A stretch of 64,000 nt of DNA from Polydactylus sextarius (GCA_016801845.1 CM028907.1:23314598-23378597), one strand, 5' to 3'. Positions 1-13,395 are shown, numbered from the stretch's first letter. Made by a program: numbers and translations. The notes: a model not told the origin generated them from the sequence alone.

Positions 1-239
1 AGCTGGAGTGGCTTGTTTTTTCTTTTTTGGACGAGCTGCTGAAATGTCGCCAGAAACACAAGGCTGAAGACGGAGGAATCAGGTATTCTCTGCTCCTCTG
101 CCACACGTGAACACATGTGATGAAACTCACATTAACAAACTTGAATTATAACATGATTACCAGTCATTGAGAAGCAGCATTTTTTTCCTGTGTTCTCCAC
201 AGTCAAACCACAGTCGACTCCAATTGATTTTACCATTCA

Positions 240-470
240 GCACCGACCCTTTGGCTCACCATGGTAATTCCCTCTCTCACCTGATAAGGTACCTGATCCA
301 TAATAAATCAATTCTAATTAGTTTTATGTTTGAGGGCTCTCTGCTCTGCCTCCCATCATCCTTGTTGTTGTTTTCAGCCGCCAGTCATCTGCACACCTGA
401 TATCAGTTAATCTCTTGATTATTAAGTGCGGATTATTGACGAAAGGGAAGCGTCTGCGTTGAATCAAGGA
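240..470. promoter_or_regulatory. Candidate conserved non-coding element
   Basis: Dense homeodomain-type sites: CTAATTAG (314-321), TAATCT (408-413) and GGATTA (430-435), in non-repetitive sequence upstream of otx1. No coding frame. Conservation is inferred from texture, not tested. Confidence 0.3.
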
Positions 471-2639
471 CATGTAGGTTTTGTTTCCTCTGTGCTCTTT
501 GGTTTTATGTGGTGGTGGTGGAGGGTCCTCAAACTTCTCCAGATAAAGTTTTCCTTCCAGGCTGAAGTGTAAAGAGATGGAGTTGAGATTGGACCCACTT
601 TTCAGCTGTTTTATACTGTTACTATTTAATCGAGCATGTGAAAAAAATTGTAATAAACATTTAAACATCATGACCTTGATAGTTAAAAAGTAAAATCATG
701 AGTTGAAGTTGTTTTTTGTGGTCAGTTTGGTGCAGAGTGGTCAAATCACTTCACTACATCAAGTCATGTCATCCTGTTTAGTGAAGAGGTCTTGGACCTT
801 TATTTGTGTCTCATAGCTACAAATATACTTACTACTTCAACATACTTAGCCACACCAAAAACATCAATAAATAGTCTTGAATAGTCTTTGTGCTTTGCAA
901 GGCTACTATGAGAGCTAGCTAGAAGGCTCCAATAACAGGTTAAACAACCAGTTAGTCAGTTGTTGGTTGTTGGTTTAAAAGTTTGTAATTTAAAATTTTT
1001 TTTTTTGTTTATTTTCAGTTTCTACAAACTCCTCATCTGATCCAAATATTACCTGGTACCAGGGAGGTCTGCTGGTGATTTCAACTCCCATAAAAAACCA
1101 CTGTATTGCTGTGATGTTTACATGGCGACCGGTTTAAGACCCATTTCTGCTCTTTTAAGTACATAAGTACGTACGTCTGTTTCAAAGATCACCGCCTTTT
1201 ATACTCCCCATGTGTATTTCATGTTGCCATGGTTGTTAACAACATGTCCACTAGAGTGCAGAGTTCTGAACTCCAATGTAAGTTTAAGACAATAACAGAC
1301 ATGGTGACAATGATGGAGATCACAGCGCACATTCTAAGAACGAGCTAAAAAGACGATGGTGGTTTGTGTGGCTGTTAAATACATCACACCATGTGGACGG
1401 AGATTTCTTCTTCTTTGTTAGTCCTGCTGGTCACAGTTGAGCTGTACTGCACAACACTGCCCTGATGGTTTCTGGGGGTATTACTCCGTTTTCCGTTGCG
1501 TACTGCTACGGATCAATAAGCTCCCTGAAAATGGACCAAATTATGCACGTAATGAACACAGAAGATGGACTAAAGACTCTGTGTACGTATCCGGCGTAGA
1601 GCATAAATGGGCCTTTAGTTTGCATTGGAGACAGCGTCTTCACCGGTGCTCGTCAATAATAAACAGCTGTAAGCTCCAGCTTTATCATCTAGTTTATGTG
1701 ACAAAATGCATAGTTTGGTGACGTCACATTGTGATCAGGAGCTCAATCAGTGTCTTGTCAGACGTCTTGTAGTGTTAACACTACAGGTCTCAGGCCAGTT
1801 CCTGAGACTCCAAATCACGGGAACACAAGTTGCCAAGTGTGCCAAGAGTGTCACAACTGCGTCTGTGACTCACAAATCATTGGTAAAGTCAGCTGGTGTG
1901 AACTAGGCTTCAGTTTAAAGTAGTAGGACATGTCCTTTGACTGAAGTCGTGGCTGCCAAAAACCTAACAACCCAGGATGGACGCCTCACAGAAGACAGTG
2001 TCTACAACATATGGTTGACTTTTTGAAGTCACTCACTTATAGATGTCAATAGACAACAAGTTTGTTATTTGTTTTAAGTGTCTTGAATCTCAAAGTGTTG
2101 GATAAAGTGAAACTGAGCGACTGCTGCTGCTTGATCGTTAAGGTCACTTCGATTTATGAATATTTGTTTTAGTTTTAATACAAGTGTCAGATTGACCCAA
2201 AAAATAAACAAATTTCTCCAAGATTTGTTTTAAATTTGTTTAATTTTTATCGTAAATGGCACCAAAAAGTTACTATGAAATAAAACAACAATAAAACTTA
2301 AGGTGGAATTAAACATTCAAAGCTCTTCAGACATGTTAAAAAACAGAAGGAAAGGAAGAAATGAGGCAAAGTGACAAGAATTTTTAAGACAAAAAACAAA
2401 TAAATCAACACAAAACCAAGAGGCAAACATGGAGTGACCCCCCTGACCCCCGTCCCCTCCACCACCAGCGCAGCGAGTTAACAATGTGCCACCACACCTC
2501 ATCCCGGCCATTGATTTCTCCTCCATTTATTTCTGTTTTGGTCTGTGCTCAGGGGGTCTCTGTATTTGAAAGTTGATGCTTCTCTCTAAAAGACGAATTC
2601 ATGCACAGACTCCGCTACTTTTGTAGTCGGTGGCGGTTT
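471..2639. other. Intergenic, nothing recognised
   Basis: AT-rich unique-looking sequence. The short open frames have no family features. Confidence 0.6.
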
Positions 2640-2895
2640 TATACGATAAGCTTTTTTAGACGTTCAAAATCAATATGTAATCCTGTGCAGGGGCTTATCC
2701 CCGGCACCGGGCCATTTGTGAGGGTCTTTGAGCTTTGTTACAGGTCTTCTGGCAGCTCCGTGCTGCAGATTGATTAGCTGCAGTGCCAGAATCCTATCAA
2801 ATGGTCGACTCTGATGATGGAGCAAACTCTCTCTCGCTGCCTTTAAGTTGACTGGACCTGGAGATAAGGCTTGATGAAGAATTCCCCCACCTCCC
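2640..2895. promoter_or_regulatory. Candidate otx1 upstream enhancer
   Basis: A non-repetitive block about 5.4 kb upstream of the otx1 promoter, with the OTX/bicoid-type site TAATCC (2678-2683), GATTAG (2772-2777) and several GATA words (CGATAAG, GGAGATAAGG). No coding potential. Confidence 0.35.
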
Positions 2896-3195
2896 CGCCA
2901 CACTGAAGGGCAGGGAGGGAGCACTGGTTTCTGTGGCTCAGAACAGGATCAGGGGCGTTCCAAAGGTGTATGCTCAAATTTAAAGACATTTAGTCGAGGT
3001 TGTCTCCAGGACAGAAAGATTCACTTTTACATCAACATCAGCAGAGTTTTATGATGGTAGCTATGATGAAGCTATTGTAGGCTGAGTTAATAAAAATACA
3101 AAGGTGTGGGAAGGACTGGTAGTCTACCACTTGAAATCACAACATAACACAAACTGACAAACACATGGTTCAAACTCAGCTTGTACAACTGAACA

Positions 3196-3640
3196 CATTA
3201 TGGAGCAAATATCACACACATCTGCTAGATTATAGTAGCTTAATTTAGCTAATAGCTAACAGCATTAATGTCATCTTCAACTTCTAGTTGCCACCTGTGA
3301 TGTATACAACCAACAAGTTACTAGCTATTTCAGCTAAATTACTACACAAGAGAATGTAGTTAATTTAGATATTTTAGCTTATTTAGCCACCTCAGCTAAC
3401 TTGGCTAATTTAGATACCTTGTTTAATATTGATATTATAGATAATTTAGCTACTTCAGTTAACTCAGCTACTTGAATAATTTGGTTACTTGAGCTAACTT
3501 AGCTGTTTCAGCTAACATAGGTAATTAACAAACCTTAGCTATCTTTGATACCTTAGGTAATTTAGCTACTTCAGCTAACTAATGCTACTTGACCTAAGTT
3601 AGCTGTTTCAACTAATGTAGCTAACTTTGATACCTAATGT
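3196..3640. repeat. Degenerate GCTAA-type tandem repeat
   Basis: Loose repetition of TTAGCTACTTCAGCTAACT-like units (period about 15-25 bp) with many variants. Arrays of the same kind occur at 22150-22250 plus 22600-22820, 28060-28215 and 57365-57590. Confidence 0.6.
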
Positions 3641-4408
3641 GCTTTAGTTTTTTTTTTTTAACTTAACCACTTCAGCTTCACAAACTACTCGTAACTTCAG
3701 CTCAGCATATTATCCATAAAACTGAGTATTTTTGAGAGTCCAATATCAATGTTAACTGTAGTTAAAGCCACTGAATTGAAAACCATTAACACTAATGTTG
3801 GAGCCAGATCTACATTTAAATGCTGAACTTCCCTCCACAGCTCAGTGAAGACACTTTTGATGTCTTCTGTCTGAAATAAGGTGCTTCTGTCCCCAGCAGT
3901 TCTGAACTTCATCATGTTAAGTATTTGACACTGATGCTAATGGAGCTGAGGGTTAGCGAAAAGTCAATTCCTTCAACATCTGCCCGGTCTAATTCTTTTC
4001 AATGAGTTCCTGTAGGAATCCTGTTATAATGTTGTCAGACAGTAACAATCTGAACTTGCCGTTGGCAGAAACAAACAGTTTTAGAGGAATCAAATGAATA
4101 ATTGTTTCAGTTGACGTCATGAATAAAGACACGGATGAGTTGAAGCTGAGAAACTTTCTTAAAACATCTCATTTCCTTCGTGTCGTCTGGGACATACTTT
4201 ATCACCTTCGGTAATATTTAGTTTGTGCAGCCGTGGTTGTTTTTTGGTGCACGGAGGCCGACACACGGGGAACATTCCTGTGAGCCTCGCCGCCGCTCAC
4301 ATGGTTACCGCCGCTTTGCATTGTTGGAGAAATCTGAATGAGCGCTGGCCATGCGAGTTTTAACGTGATTGCCCGAGGGCCGACCAAGTGAAAGAGCGAA
4401 GAACAGAG

Positions 4409-4410
<2 letters not shown>

Positions 4411-4440
<30 letters not shown>
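4411..4440. repeat. (AG)15 microsatellite
   Basis: A perfect AG run within a purine-rich stretch, followed by a G run. Confidence 0.95.
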
Positions 4441-4444
<4 letters not shown>

Positions 4445-6241
4445 GGGTATAATCCTAAAAGGATTGGAAGTTACCCCCCCAACACCACCACCACCCAACA
4501 CACACACACACATCTCAGTAATTCCCTCCACACACACCTCTTTTGCAGGGGGTGATGGGTACTGGATGGGTCAGTTGGTTTCGTGGCTCTGGTGTCTGAT
4601 TTCTCTCCTTGTTGCCCCCCCATCACCACCACCCCCTCCTGTTCATTGTTTGCCTTCTTAATGAGAGGGGCGGAGCCACGGAGCTTGTGATTGACAGATA
4701 CACACTCCTCCCTCGCCTGTTGACGACTCATCGCAGTTCGACCTGGATCGGTTGTTTCTTACTTCCTGTTTCTGGTCCACCACCACCAACAGTTTGTTAA
4801 AAGATTAAATCCAACGACACTTTACACCAGACAGAATGAGGCTGATCAGACTATTGTCACTATTGTTATGATTTACAGGCGTCTGAAGGAGCTTGTTGGG
4901 TTTAATTTCTTTCTTTTTTGTGTGTGTCTTTTTTTCTGCGACGGTGGGAAAGTCAGAGCTCGGTTAATAAACCCGCCGTAGTGACAGCTTCAGGCCCCAG
5001 GCCGTCACATCGTTCCAACGCATCCACAAACGCTTTGACATCAGCCGCCGGCCGCTGATGAACTCATGACCTCATCAGAGCTTCTGAGCGGCGGCGAGAA
5101 AAAAAAGTTATGGAGCCGAACAACATCAATGGATCAACTGTAGGTAACATTCAGGAAAGATTTCCAAAAATAAAGTTGGTAATTTACAAAGAAAATTGTG
5201 TCTGAGAGCCACATCACTTCAGAGTCGACCTCGTCACGCCGCCACTTGCAGAGGATGATGGGATATACAGATGTACCTTCGTCACCTCGTCCATGTCACA
5301 TTGACAAGCCCAGATGTTTTATGATGATCTGATGGATTCTGGATTAAAGCGTGTTGTCATGGCAATATTGTAATCTAAAAGTAACTAGTAACTAAAGCTG
5401 CTGGATAAAAAGTGCAAGGATGACATTATAATAAAGGGAAATGATAACAAATGTAACACAGTCGCATGATCATAGCTACCAGCAACAACCGCTAACAGCA
5501 TAGCACACTGAGCACAGGGGAATTCTGGGAGATTTTTTTTTTTTTATTAGTGTCTTTTTTAAATTTTGTTTTAAATTATGTCACAATTAGTCACTGATGA
5601 TGATAAATTTTTACGTTTTATTTAGAGCAAATGTTGAGTTTAAAATTGAAAAACCTTATTTATTTTATTAACCTTATTTTTACTAATAAGTAAAGAAGCA
5701 ACAGGTGTTTTTTATTAAAAGTTTTATGAAATTGCTCTAATATATAAATTATATATATTAAATCTGAACAAATATGGTACAAGACACTGAAAAAATTGAA
5801 AGGTTTTAACAGTCTTTCTACAGTTTTATCTATTTTACAAAATAAAATAAATCAATTTCTGTCTTAATTTTAGGACGAAACATAAAAGTTAAATAAATCT
5901 GCACAGAGACAGTTTTAGTTCTGAGAGTTGAGGTGAGGTGAAGATTTATAGCTCAATGCAATTTCAAGAAATAAAAAGCCATATTTAAAATTCTAATCTA
6001 CAGATGCAAATAAACAACAAAAATTTAAGATTTTTTTTCTTTCCTCTGATCTGAAACAAACCTGAGATGTGTTTCAAATTGAAACAAGAAACATTTCAGA
6101 CAATAAAAACCAGACGCTGCTGTTTGTTGTTTCACTGCTGTTACATCATCACACGCTTCGTTGACACGTTTACGTCACCGACCTGACGCCACTTCAGCAT
6201 AAGTCTCACAAACCCTAATTTACTAGTCTGATAAATAGGAT

Positions 6242-6598
6242 CACACACACACGCGCACACACATACACACACACGCACACACACACACACCCTCTGCCTT
6301 TTTTATTCACTGTAACCACAAACTAAGTGAAGTGAAGTTTTAGCTTTTCTTACTTGAGAGCCTGGTCTGTAGGTCCTGGTCCTGGTCCTTTTCTTGGTCT
6401 TGGTCTTGTGCTTTCTTCCTCTAGCATGCAGAGAAACTCACTGTGCTGCAGCCGTCAGCTGATTTAAAGGCTTTTTTCATGTTCTGTGTGTGTGTGTGTG
6501 TGTGTTTCAACATGCTTTTCTGATGACCTGGGATTTTATGCATCAAGCTTTTAATAAGAGCAGACAAGAAGCCTCTCTTCAAAACGTAACCCCCCCCC

Positions 6599-6635
<37 letters not shown>
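6242..6635. repeat. Cluster of CA/TG microsatellites
   Basis: CA-rich at 6242-6290, (TG)n at 6485-6505 and (CA)n at 6601-6635. The last two are inverted relative to each other, 95 bp apart. Confidence 0.85.
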
Positions 6636-6637
<2 letters not shown>

Positions 6638-6819
6638 CTTTAGGCTTTCTGATCCCTGGATTTACGGGCTTAGCATTAAGAAAATACTCCTGCAATTTGG
6701 GATTAGACCCTTAAAAAAACCTCCTCACAACAACAATGACTCTGTCGTCTGTTTGATATCTTGATACTTGTGATCAATCTCTTTCTCTCTTTCTCTCTCT
6801 CTCACACACACACACACGC

Positions 6820-6950
6820 GTCCAGTTTATTCATATGAACTTCCCTGAACAACGTGCCGCCAATGTTTTTCCTTTGATTATGTGATTATGGTCCAGGCTG
6901 CCGCTCTGAACTTCCTGTGTCTGATTCTAATCAGGGAATTTATTTGTTTA
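6820..6950. promoter_or_regulatory. Candidate conserved non-coding element
   Basis: Complex non-repetitive DNA with TTTGATTATGTGATTATGG and GATTCTAATCAGGG words, between a CA microsatellite and AT-rich DNA. Confidence 0.3.
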
Positions 6951-7125
6951 CTTATTTTAATATTTCTAAATATAGTTTGAATTCAGCTCTTTAAGTCACC
7001 TGCACATAAATTAATTTTTTTTTTATCATGACCACTGTGGTATGTGTATGCTTTTTCACTTGAAGTAAAAAAAAAAAAAAAATCATAACAGAAACTTTTT
7101 CAGGTTTTTTTCCCAAAACAAAAGC

Positions 7126-7150
7126 AATAATAATAATAATAATAATAATA

Positions 7151-7182
<32 letters not shown>

Positions 7183-7196
7183 AAATAAATAAATAA
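7126..7196. repeat. (AAT)n(ATG)n(AAAT)n compound microsatellite
   Basis: Three adjoining triplet and tetramer arrays. Confidence 0.9.
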
Positions 7197-8079
7197 ACCA
7201 ATTTGTCAGGGATAAAAACACTCCCTGTGTCATTCAGAGGATTTTTTTATGTAAATATCAGAGCAGTAATATGTAAAATTAAACCAGTGTGGTTTTAAAT
7301 AGCTACAAACTAGGAATTACCAGTTTAGCCATAAACTAGGCTAAATGCTAAGCTTGTTTTTTAAGCTAACCTATAGTTTAAGTTAACTCATTAAAATGTT
7401 CTTCCTATGGACTCATGTTGAGTTACATCCCTTAATAGAGATAAAATTCAATTTATGTGAATTTCAGCTAGTTTTCTGGGTAGTTTAAAATAGCACAAAG
7501 CAACATGAAAGTTCAAGTTTTTGTCATTTTAATTTATCTCTTCCCACTTTGACAGTTTTGCACAGAGACAAACTGCAGTTTTGATTAAATATTAGCAACA
7601 TTATTTTAACATGTAACATAGAGATCTTTTTACTCTTTAATATTTATATTTTAGCATTGAAATTAGCATATTGTGCATAATCTAAAAACACTGTCAGCAG
7701 CATGTTGGAAGGTTTGTTTGTGGTTTTCAGTTCTGGACATTAATTAACAACAAAATGTAACATTTAATGCTTAAGCCGTAAGCTAGGCTACATTTCGTGC
7801 TACTATTTTAAGCTACATTAAGGATGGCTGAGTTATAGTTAGCTTAAAGCTATGGTGCTTAAGGCTTAGCCTCAGACTGGTCGTTTTAACTTGTCTCTTC
7901 TTGTTTGAACAGTTTCACACGGAGAAAAACGGCCGTTATAGTAAAATATTAAAATCGCTATTTTGACACAAAGACGCCATTTTATGCACGTTTTAAGCAC
8001 GAAAATGAGCAGAAGCTGGTTAACCTCGGGACGGTTCGGCCGACGCTTCTCCTCCAACTCTCTGACCCAAACTTTTTCC

Positions 8080-8340
8080 CTCCCCTCCCTCTCGCCCGGT
8101 CACGTGGTACGACACACACTGTTCCAAGTGGGCGGGCCCTTTGAAGCTGTTCGCGCTGATTGGCCGCCGACAAAGCCCTCGAAGCGCTGTGATTGGCTGG
8201 GAGAACACGGACCCCGCATGTTGTCCTGACTCATAGAGGCGCGCGGCCTCTACACGAGCGTCAATCCGAAAAAGAAATAGAACGAGATAAAGAGAGGTAG
8301 ATTGTCATATTATTGTTTTATTTTATTTCCGCGCGGTGAA
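8080..8340 (+). promoter_or_regulatory. otx1: Probable otx1 promoter (TATA-less, CpG-rich)
   Basis: A GC- and CpG-rich island in otherwise AT-rich DNA. It contains an E-box CACGTG (8101-8106), a GC box GGGCGGG (8130-8136) and two inverted CCAAT boxes, ATTGG at 8159-8163 and 8192-8196. No clear TATA box is seen. It sits just upstream of a putative non-coding first exon with a strong donor at 8460, so transcription probably starts at about 8230-8330. The role is inferred from motif content and position. Confidence 0.6.
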
Positions 8341-8459
8341 ATGTTTTACCATCAGTGCTGTGGATATTTCTGTGACGCTGGATCTGACTGATCTGACCTT
8401 TCACTGGATTTCTTTATTAACATTTTTATCATTTTTAGTTATAAAGGAGCCGAACCAAG
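8270..8459 (+). other. otx1: Probable non-coding first exon of otx1 (5' UTR)
   Basis: Sequence downstream of the CpG promoter runs into a canonical donor, AAG|GTGAGT, at 8459/8460. The exon carrying the otx1 start codon has an acceptor ending CCTTCAG at 9871, so its 5' UTR starts at 9872 and needs an upstream exon like this one. A short upstream ORF of 16 codons begins at the ATG at 8341. The 5' boundary is a guess. Transcript data would settle the exon limits. Confidence 0.5.
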
Positions 8460-9871
8460 GTGAGTTTCATTTCATTTTAATTTTTAATTCAAATTTAAAT
8501 TATTTATCGTGTCTATTTGTTCTTGCTGCAGACTGTAGCACCAGGAATAATATTAGGCTTTTATATATTTTTGGTTTTGTTTATGTTCTTTTGTTTGTTT
8601 GTTTTACCAACTCTCAAATCATTGATTTTATTATTTCAACATTTTTATTTTCTATAACGTAAGAATAATTTCAAAATAAAATATATGTGAATAGAGGTTC
8701 TAAGAAGAAACTAAAAGAAGCACAGATTATTTGGACTTTATGAAATCAAGCGGACTGATGTGGTCTCAGGTGGACTAACTGTCCTGCATATCTCATCTAA
8801 CTTGTAAAGGACTTTTATTTACACACAGTGTGAGGTTGGAAGCGAGCGAAAACGAAACAAAACAAAACAAAAAAACAAACAAACGAACAGGGAAAGGGGC
8901 TGCTGTTTGTCTGAAACGTGCGCGTTTACCTGCTGAGAAAAGCATGATGGGATTTTTTATTTTGTTAAAAAAAAAAAAAAAAAAAAAGCTAAAGGTTACG
9001 ATGAACCTGCGGCAAAAAACAAGAAAATCATTTCATTTTTAATTAGACCTACCTTTATATTTATTACATCAGCTCCTTTATATTTGATTCATCGCTGCAG
9101 GTTTTAACAAGTCGTTTAACAAGTTGAATCACAGGATTTTTATTAACCGAAGAAATAACAGTTAAATAAAAGATATAAATCTGAATTTAAATGTCGCATA
9201 ACGATGGTAATATTTTATTTTATTTGCAGTTAAATTGTCGTTTAAATAAAGACGATGATGATTTTATTAAAACCACGTGAGTTTGTTGAGTTACTGTGAA
9301 TTTAATCTACAGACTCAATCTCACAGCAAATAGTTCACATCCTGTTATTTAGCCATTATAATGTTCATAAAGTTCATCTGTATAATCTATAGAATCTGAA
9401 TAATGTATAATTATTGTATAATTATAACTAATTTCTCATTTGAGGATCAATAAAGTACATCTACCTATAATCTATAGAATATGATTCATGTTTCTAGTCT
9501 GTACTTTCAGCCACAGCTGAAATTTAACATGAAACTTTTTTTTTTACACAAAATAGCGGCTAGCGGTTTTCCTAAAATGTGAAATATTAATATTATTAAT
9601 AATACTAATAATTATTATTATTGTTATTATTGTTATTATTATTTTATCACTGTAAGAGCAATTAGATCAAATCTAAAGCTATAAATTGCATTTCAACAAT
9701 AACTAATTCAATTTTTTTTACAGTTTAATTTGAAAGTTTCTAGTTTATATAAATAAAATCCTGTTATTTCAGTGTTGAGGAAAATGCTTTTTTTTTTTTT
9801 TTTTTAAGTAAAACAAAGTTTCGTTTTGATCACGTGTCTGTTTTTCTTTTCCGCGCTCTTGCCTCCTTCAG

Positions 9872-9988
9872 GACCGGACCTCTGCACCGGAGCACCGGGA
9901 GTCCCGCTCCTCTTCCTCCTCAGTCCGTCCACACCCGGTGTCCTCCTCCTCCTCACCCCTCCGTCCCCCCTCCTCCTCCTCCTCTAGC
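9872..9988 (+). other. otx1: 5' UTR part of otx1 coding exon 1
   Basis: A polypyrimidine tract and CAG acceptor at 9870-9871 are followed by a GC-rich, CTC-repeat-bearing leader that runs into the start ATG at 9989. No in-frame upstream ATG is seen in this leader. Confidence 0.55.
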
Positions 9989-10318
9989 ATGATGTCTTAT
10001 CTCAAACAGGCCCCGTACGGGATGAACGGACTGGGCCTGAGCGGAGCCGCCATGGACCTGCTGCACCCGTCCGTCGGGTACCCCGGTACGGACCGGCACC
10101 GGAAACACCCTTCATAATAAAACACATCACAGCAAACAACAAACTCACTGATACTGCTCTAAAATATGATCACAAACTTTTCTTTTATAACTTCTTTAGA
10201 AAATAATTATATTGAATAAAATATTCTTATCGAAACTCCATTTTATTCTGACGTCTGACAGAGAGAACAAACTTTAATAGGGTGTAAAAGAAATATGCTA
10301 TTAGTCACAGGCCATATA

Positions 10319-10393
<75 letters not shown>

Positions 10394-12865
10394 CTTGTCA
10401 AATAAAGTCGCTTCATGTTTTAAAATGATCCAGAGAAAAGACGCATCTCCGCAGCAGAGAATCAGACTCGGCTGTTGATAAACAGTCTTCTTAGTTTTGT
10501 TTATTTATTTATTTTTGTTGTGATTGTTGTTGTTATACATATTTATCGTTGTTTTGTTTTGTTTTGTTTTGTTTTTTTCTTTGTTTGTTTGGGAGCAGCC
10601 AACCCGCGGAAGCAGCGGCGGGAGCGCACCACCTTCACCCGGACGCAGCTCGACATCCTGGAGTCTCTGTTCGCTAAGACGCGCTACCCGGACATCTTCA
10701 TGAGGGAGGAGGTGGCGCTCAAGATCAACCTGCCCGAGTCCAGAGTCCAGGTCAGTCCACATGAGAACGGTGCCGGGTCGAAATACGAGCAGGAAATAAA
10801 TAAATTAAAAAAAGAAAATTAGACATTTAGTTTTAAATTTAAAAGTAAAAACTCCTTCAGTAATTGAACTTATCCTGTTTAACAACGAGACTCTATTAAC
10901 AAAGAGCAGTTTAAATAAAGATGTGTTTTTAAATGATCATCATGAAAAATAAAATCAGGAACGAGTTTCTTCACCTCTACTGATCTGATCCAGTAGAGTC
11001 AAGTAGAAACACGTCAGAGTTTAAAGTGTTGTCTCTACTTCTGCTGACACCACAGATAGATCAGCTCTTTTTATCTTTATAGAAACACTGTTTTGTTTAT
11101 TTATTCAAACTCCCACAGTTAATAAATGTAATAAACTTTATTACTTTTTAAATGTCTGCATTAAAAACTCATTTGTCATTCTTTATATTTACAATATATT
11201 ATGCAATGCACACTGAGACGTTTCAAAATAAAAGCCCCATCTTTTTTTTAGCATTTTGAATTTTTGAGAGGTTTTTCTCTCTAAAATAATCAATTATCAA
11301 ACTGAGCTTTAACTTTTAAAAAGTGGCTTATTTGGTTTGTTTCAAAAAAGAAAAGTTTCTTGAAGTTGTTTAAGACTTTAAAACAAATGTAAAAAAGAGA
11401 AAGAAAACAAGTTTGTGAAAGAAACAATCAGATTCCTTTTCATCCAAGTTTGAATGTTCGTGGATCAACAGCAGGAGGCGCTATTTTCTGGAAATATTTT
11501 AATGCTGCAAGCCTCAAACTTTTTTGACAATTGCTAATTAGCCAACATTAGCGTTAAAAGTTTAGAAGTTTGCTAATTCGAACTTAGAGGTTATAATATG
11601 CTAATCAATGGTGGTAATTCCTCAGCACAGACTGTTAGTATTAAAATTAAAATTTCTACAATGCGAGCTAGGCTGAGGCTAGCTGATTAGCATGCTAGCA
11701 TGTAATATAAGTAGGAAACTGAAACCATAGTTAACTTTAGCATCACTTTTCTCTGGAGACTGGAAGAAGGATTTTAGTTTCTTTAAAAATTTTGATGCTA
11801 ATGATGCTAATTAGCAATCTAGCACATTTAAACTAAATTCTAATGTTTTGCTGAGTAGTTGAATCAAATGTTAGTATCAGTTTCAGAGAAACTGTTTTTC
11901 TATAGCACCAGTCATTTATGAGATTCAACCCACAGGAAGTGACAGTAAAGGTCAAAGGTCAGAGCCTCCGTTGCTCGGTGGGATCATGTGACAGGCAGGT
12001 GTCAGTGTGTGATGGTGACCTCTGACCTCTGCTCCATCCTCAGGTCTGGTTTAAGAACCGACGAGCCAAATGTCGGCAGCAGCAGCAAAGCAGCAGCAGC
12101 AGCAGCGGTGGCGCCAAGGTGAAGCCGCTGAAGAAGAAGTCGTCTCCGACCAGAGAGAGCAGCGGTTCAGAGAGCAGTGGCCAGTTCACACCACCAGCCG
12201 TGTCAAGCTCCACCTCCTCCACCTCTTCTGCTTCCTCCTCTTCCTCTTCCACCTCCTCCTCCATCACCTCCGGTCTCGGAGGTCCTGGCCTGATCAGCAC
12301 CTCTACCTCCGTCACCGCTCCAGTGTCGTCCATCTGGAGCCCAGCGCCCATCTCCCCGGCCCCTGCCCCGGCCACGCTGCCTGACCCCGCCGCCCCCACC
12401 AGCGCCTCCTGCATGCAGCGCTCTGTGTCGACCTCCGCCACTAGTGGCGGGACGCCGTCCTACCCAGTGTCTTACAGCCAGACGGCAGCGGCGTATGGTC
12501 AGGGCTACCCGGCCTCCGCATCAGGCTCCTACTTCGGTGGTGTGGAGTGCGGTTCGTACCTGGCACCCATGCACTCCCACCACCACCCACACCACCCTCA
12601 CCAGCTCAGCCCCATGACCAGCAGCTCCATGTCGGGACACCCTCACCACCACATCGGCCAAACGTCAGGGCACCACCACCATCACCACCACCACCCGTCA
12701 CACCACCACCACCAGGCGTACGGTGCGCCTGGCCTCGCCTTCAACTCCACGGACTGTCTGGATTACAAAGAGCAGACAGCGGCTTCAGCCTGGAAACTCA
12801 ACTTCAACACCTCCGACTGTTTGGACTACAAAGACCAGGCGTCGTGGCGTTTCCAAGTGCTGTGA
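9989..12865 (+). CDS. otx1: Orthodenticle homeobox protein Otx1, three coding exons
   Basis: Paired-like (bicoid-class) homeodomain transcription factor that patterns forebrain, midbrain and sense organs by binding TAATCC-type sites in the nucleus. Coding exons are 9989-10085, 10599-10750 and 12044-12865, joined at GT-AG introns, giving 356 residues (human OTX1 is about 354). The N-terminus MMSYLKQ and GYPANPRKQRR are diagnostic. The homeodomain is at about residues 38-97, split by the conserved intron after Val-Gln in helix 3, and reads VWFKNRRAK, with Lys at homeodomain position 50. A Ser-rich tract follows (about 137-159), then the SSIWSP motif (178-183), a His-rich region (about 259-308) that separates Otx1 from Otx2, and the duplicated OTX tail with DCLDYKEQ (320-327) and DCLDYKDQ (341-348), ending WRFQVL. 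The start is the first of two adjacent ATGs. Intron 1 holds a long TA microsatellite. Teleosts may carry more than one otx1 paralogue, and I cannot say which this is. Confidence 0.97.
10324..10392. repeat. (TA)n microsatellite in otx1 intron 1
   Basis: About 34 uninterrupted TA units, 200 bp upstream of the homeobox exon. Such tracts are usually length-polymorphic and can extrude cruciforms. Confidence 0.95.
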
Positions 12866-13395
12866 TCCGCCATGGTTCTCCTCGCTCTACTGCTACTTTT
12901 CAGCGTTGATGGTTTATTTTGTTTCCTTTAAACTGACAATAGAGACAGTTTAAAAAAAAAAATTTAAAAAAAGTTTTCTTCGTGATCAAACTGAAACGAT
13001 TCCCAAGTGGATCAACCTGACCAGGATTATTTTTCTACTCAAGAGAAACGTACAACGACTTCAGTGGACGCTGCAGGATGGCGCTCTGGGATCGATCTGT
13101 GGAGATTACACTGCAAAGAAATATCTGAAAAATAAATTTGACTCTTGCGTGAACTTTTCTAAAAAAAAACCCTTTTCTGTTTTTTCAAAGAAACGTGACG
13201 CTGCTATGACTTTTCAGGTTGAATCTTTTTCGTCTCGGAGACTGAATCGCAGCACTTGTTTATAAACAGTGACTTTTTTTGTTTTGAAAAAGAAATTAAA
13301 AATGTGAATTACAATGACACGTAATGTCAGTATTCCATTGCAATTTGAAAAGATGTACATTCGTGTCTTTATAATAAAGTCTTGTTAAAACATGA
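12866..13395 (+). terminator. otx1: otx1 3' UTR and polyadenylation signals
   Basis: AT-rich 3' UTR after the TGA at 12863-12865. AATAAA occurs within about 13126-13135 and again at 13373-13378. The latter is followed by a GT-rich stretch (GTGTGTTATT near 13410), so it is the better candidate for the main cleavage site at about 13395. Confidence 0.55.

Larger units (their letters stand above)
3640..8079. other. Intergenic upstream of otx1
   Basis: Holds AG, CA and triplet microsatellites, one small candidate element (6820-6950), and GC-richer patches near 4200-4380 and 4960-5100. No gene is seen. Confidence 0.6.

Noticed and set aside
25..86. Possible last part of an upstream gene's exon ending at CAG|GTATTC
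   Set aside because: The frame is short, the acceptor is poor and no match to EHBP1 or another neighbour is recognised.
10475..10822. Single 115-codon frame including the homeobox exon
   Set aside because: It reads through intron DNA on both sides; only 10599-10750 is exon.
12040..12909. Long frames on the minus strand and in other frames over otx1 exon 3
   Set aside because: Shadows of the Ser/His-rich otx1 coding sequence, whose frame is fixed by the homeodomain and the OTX tail.
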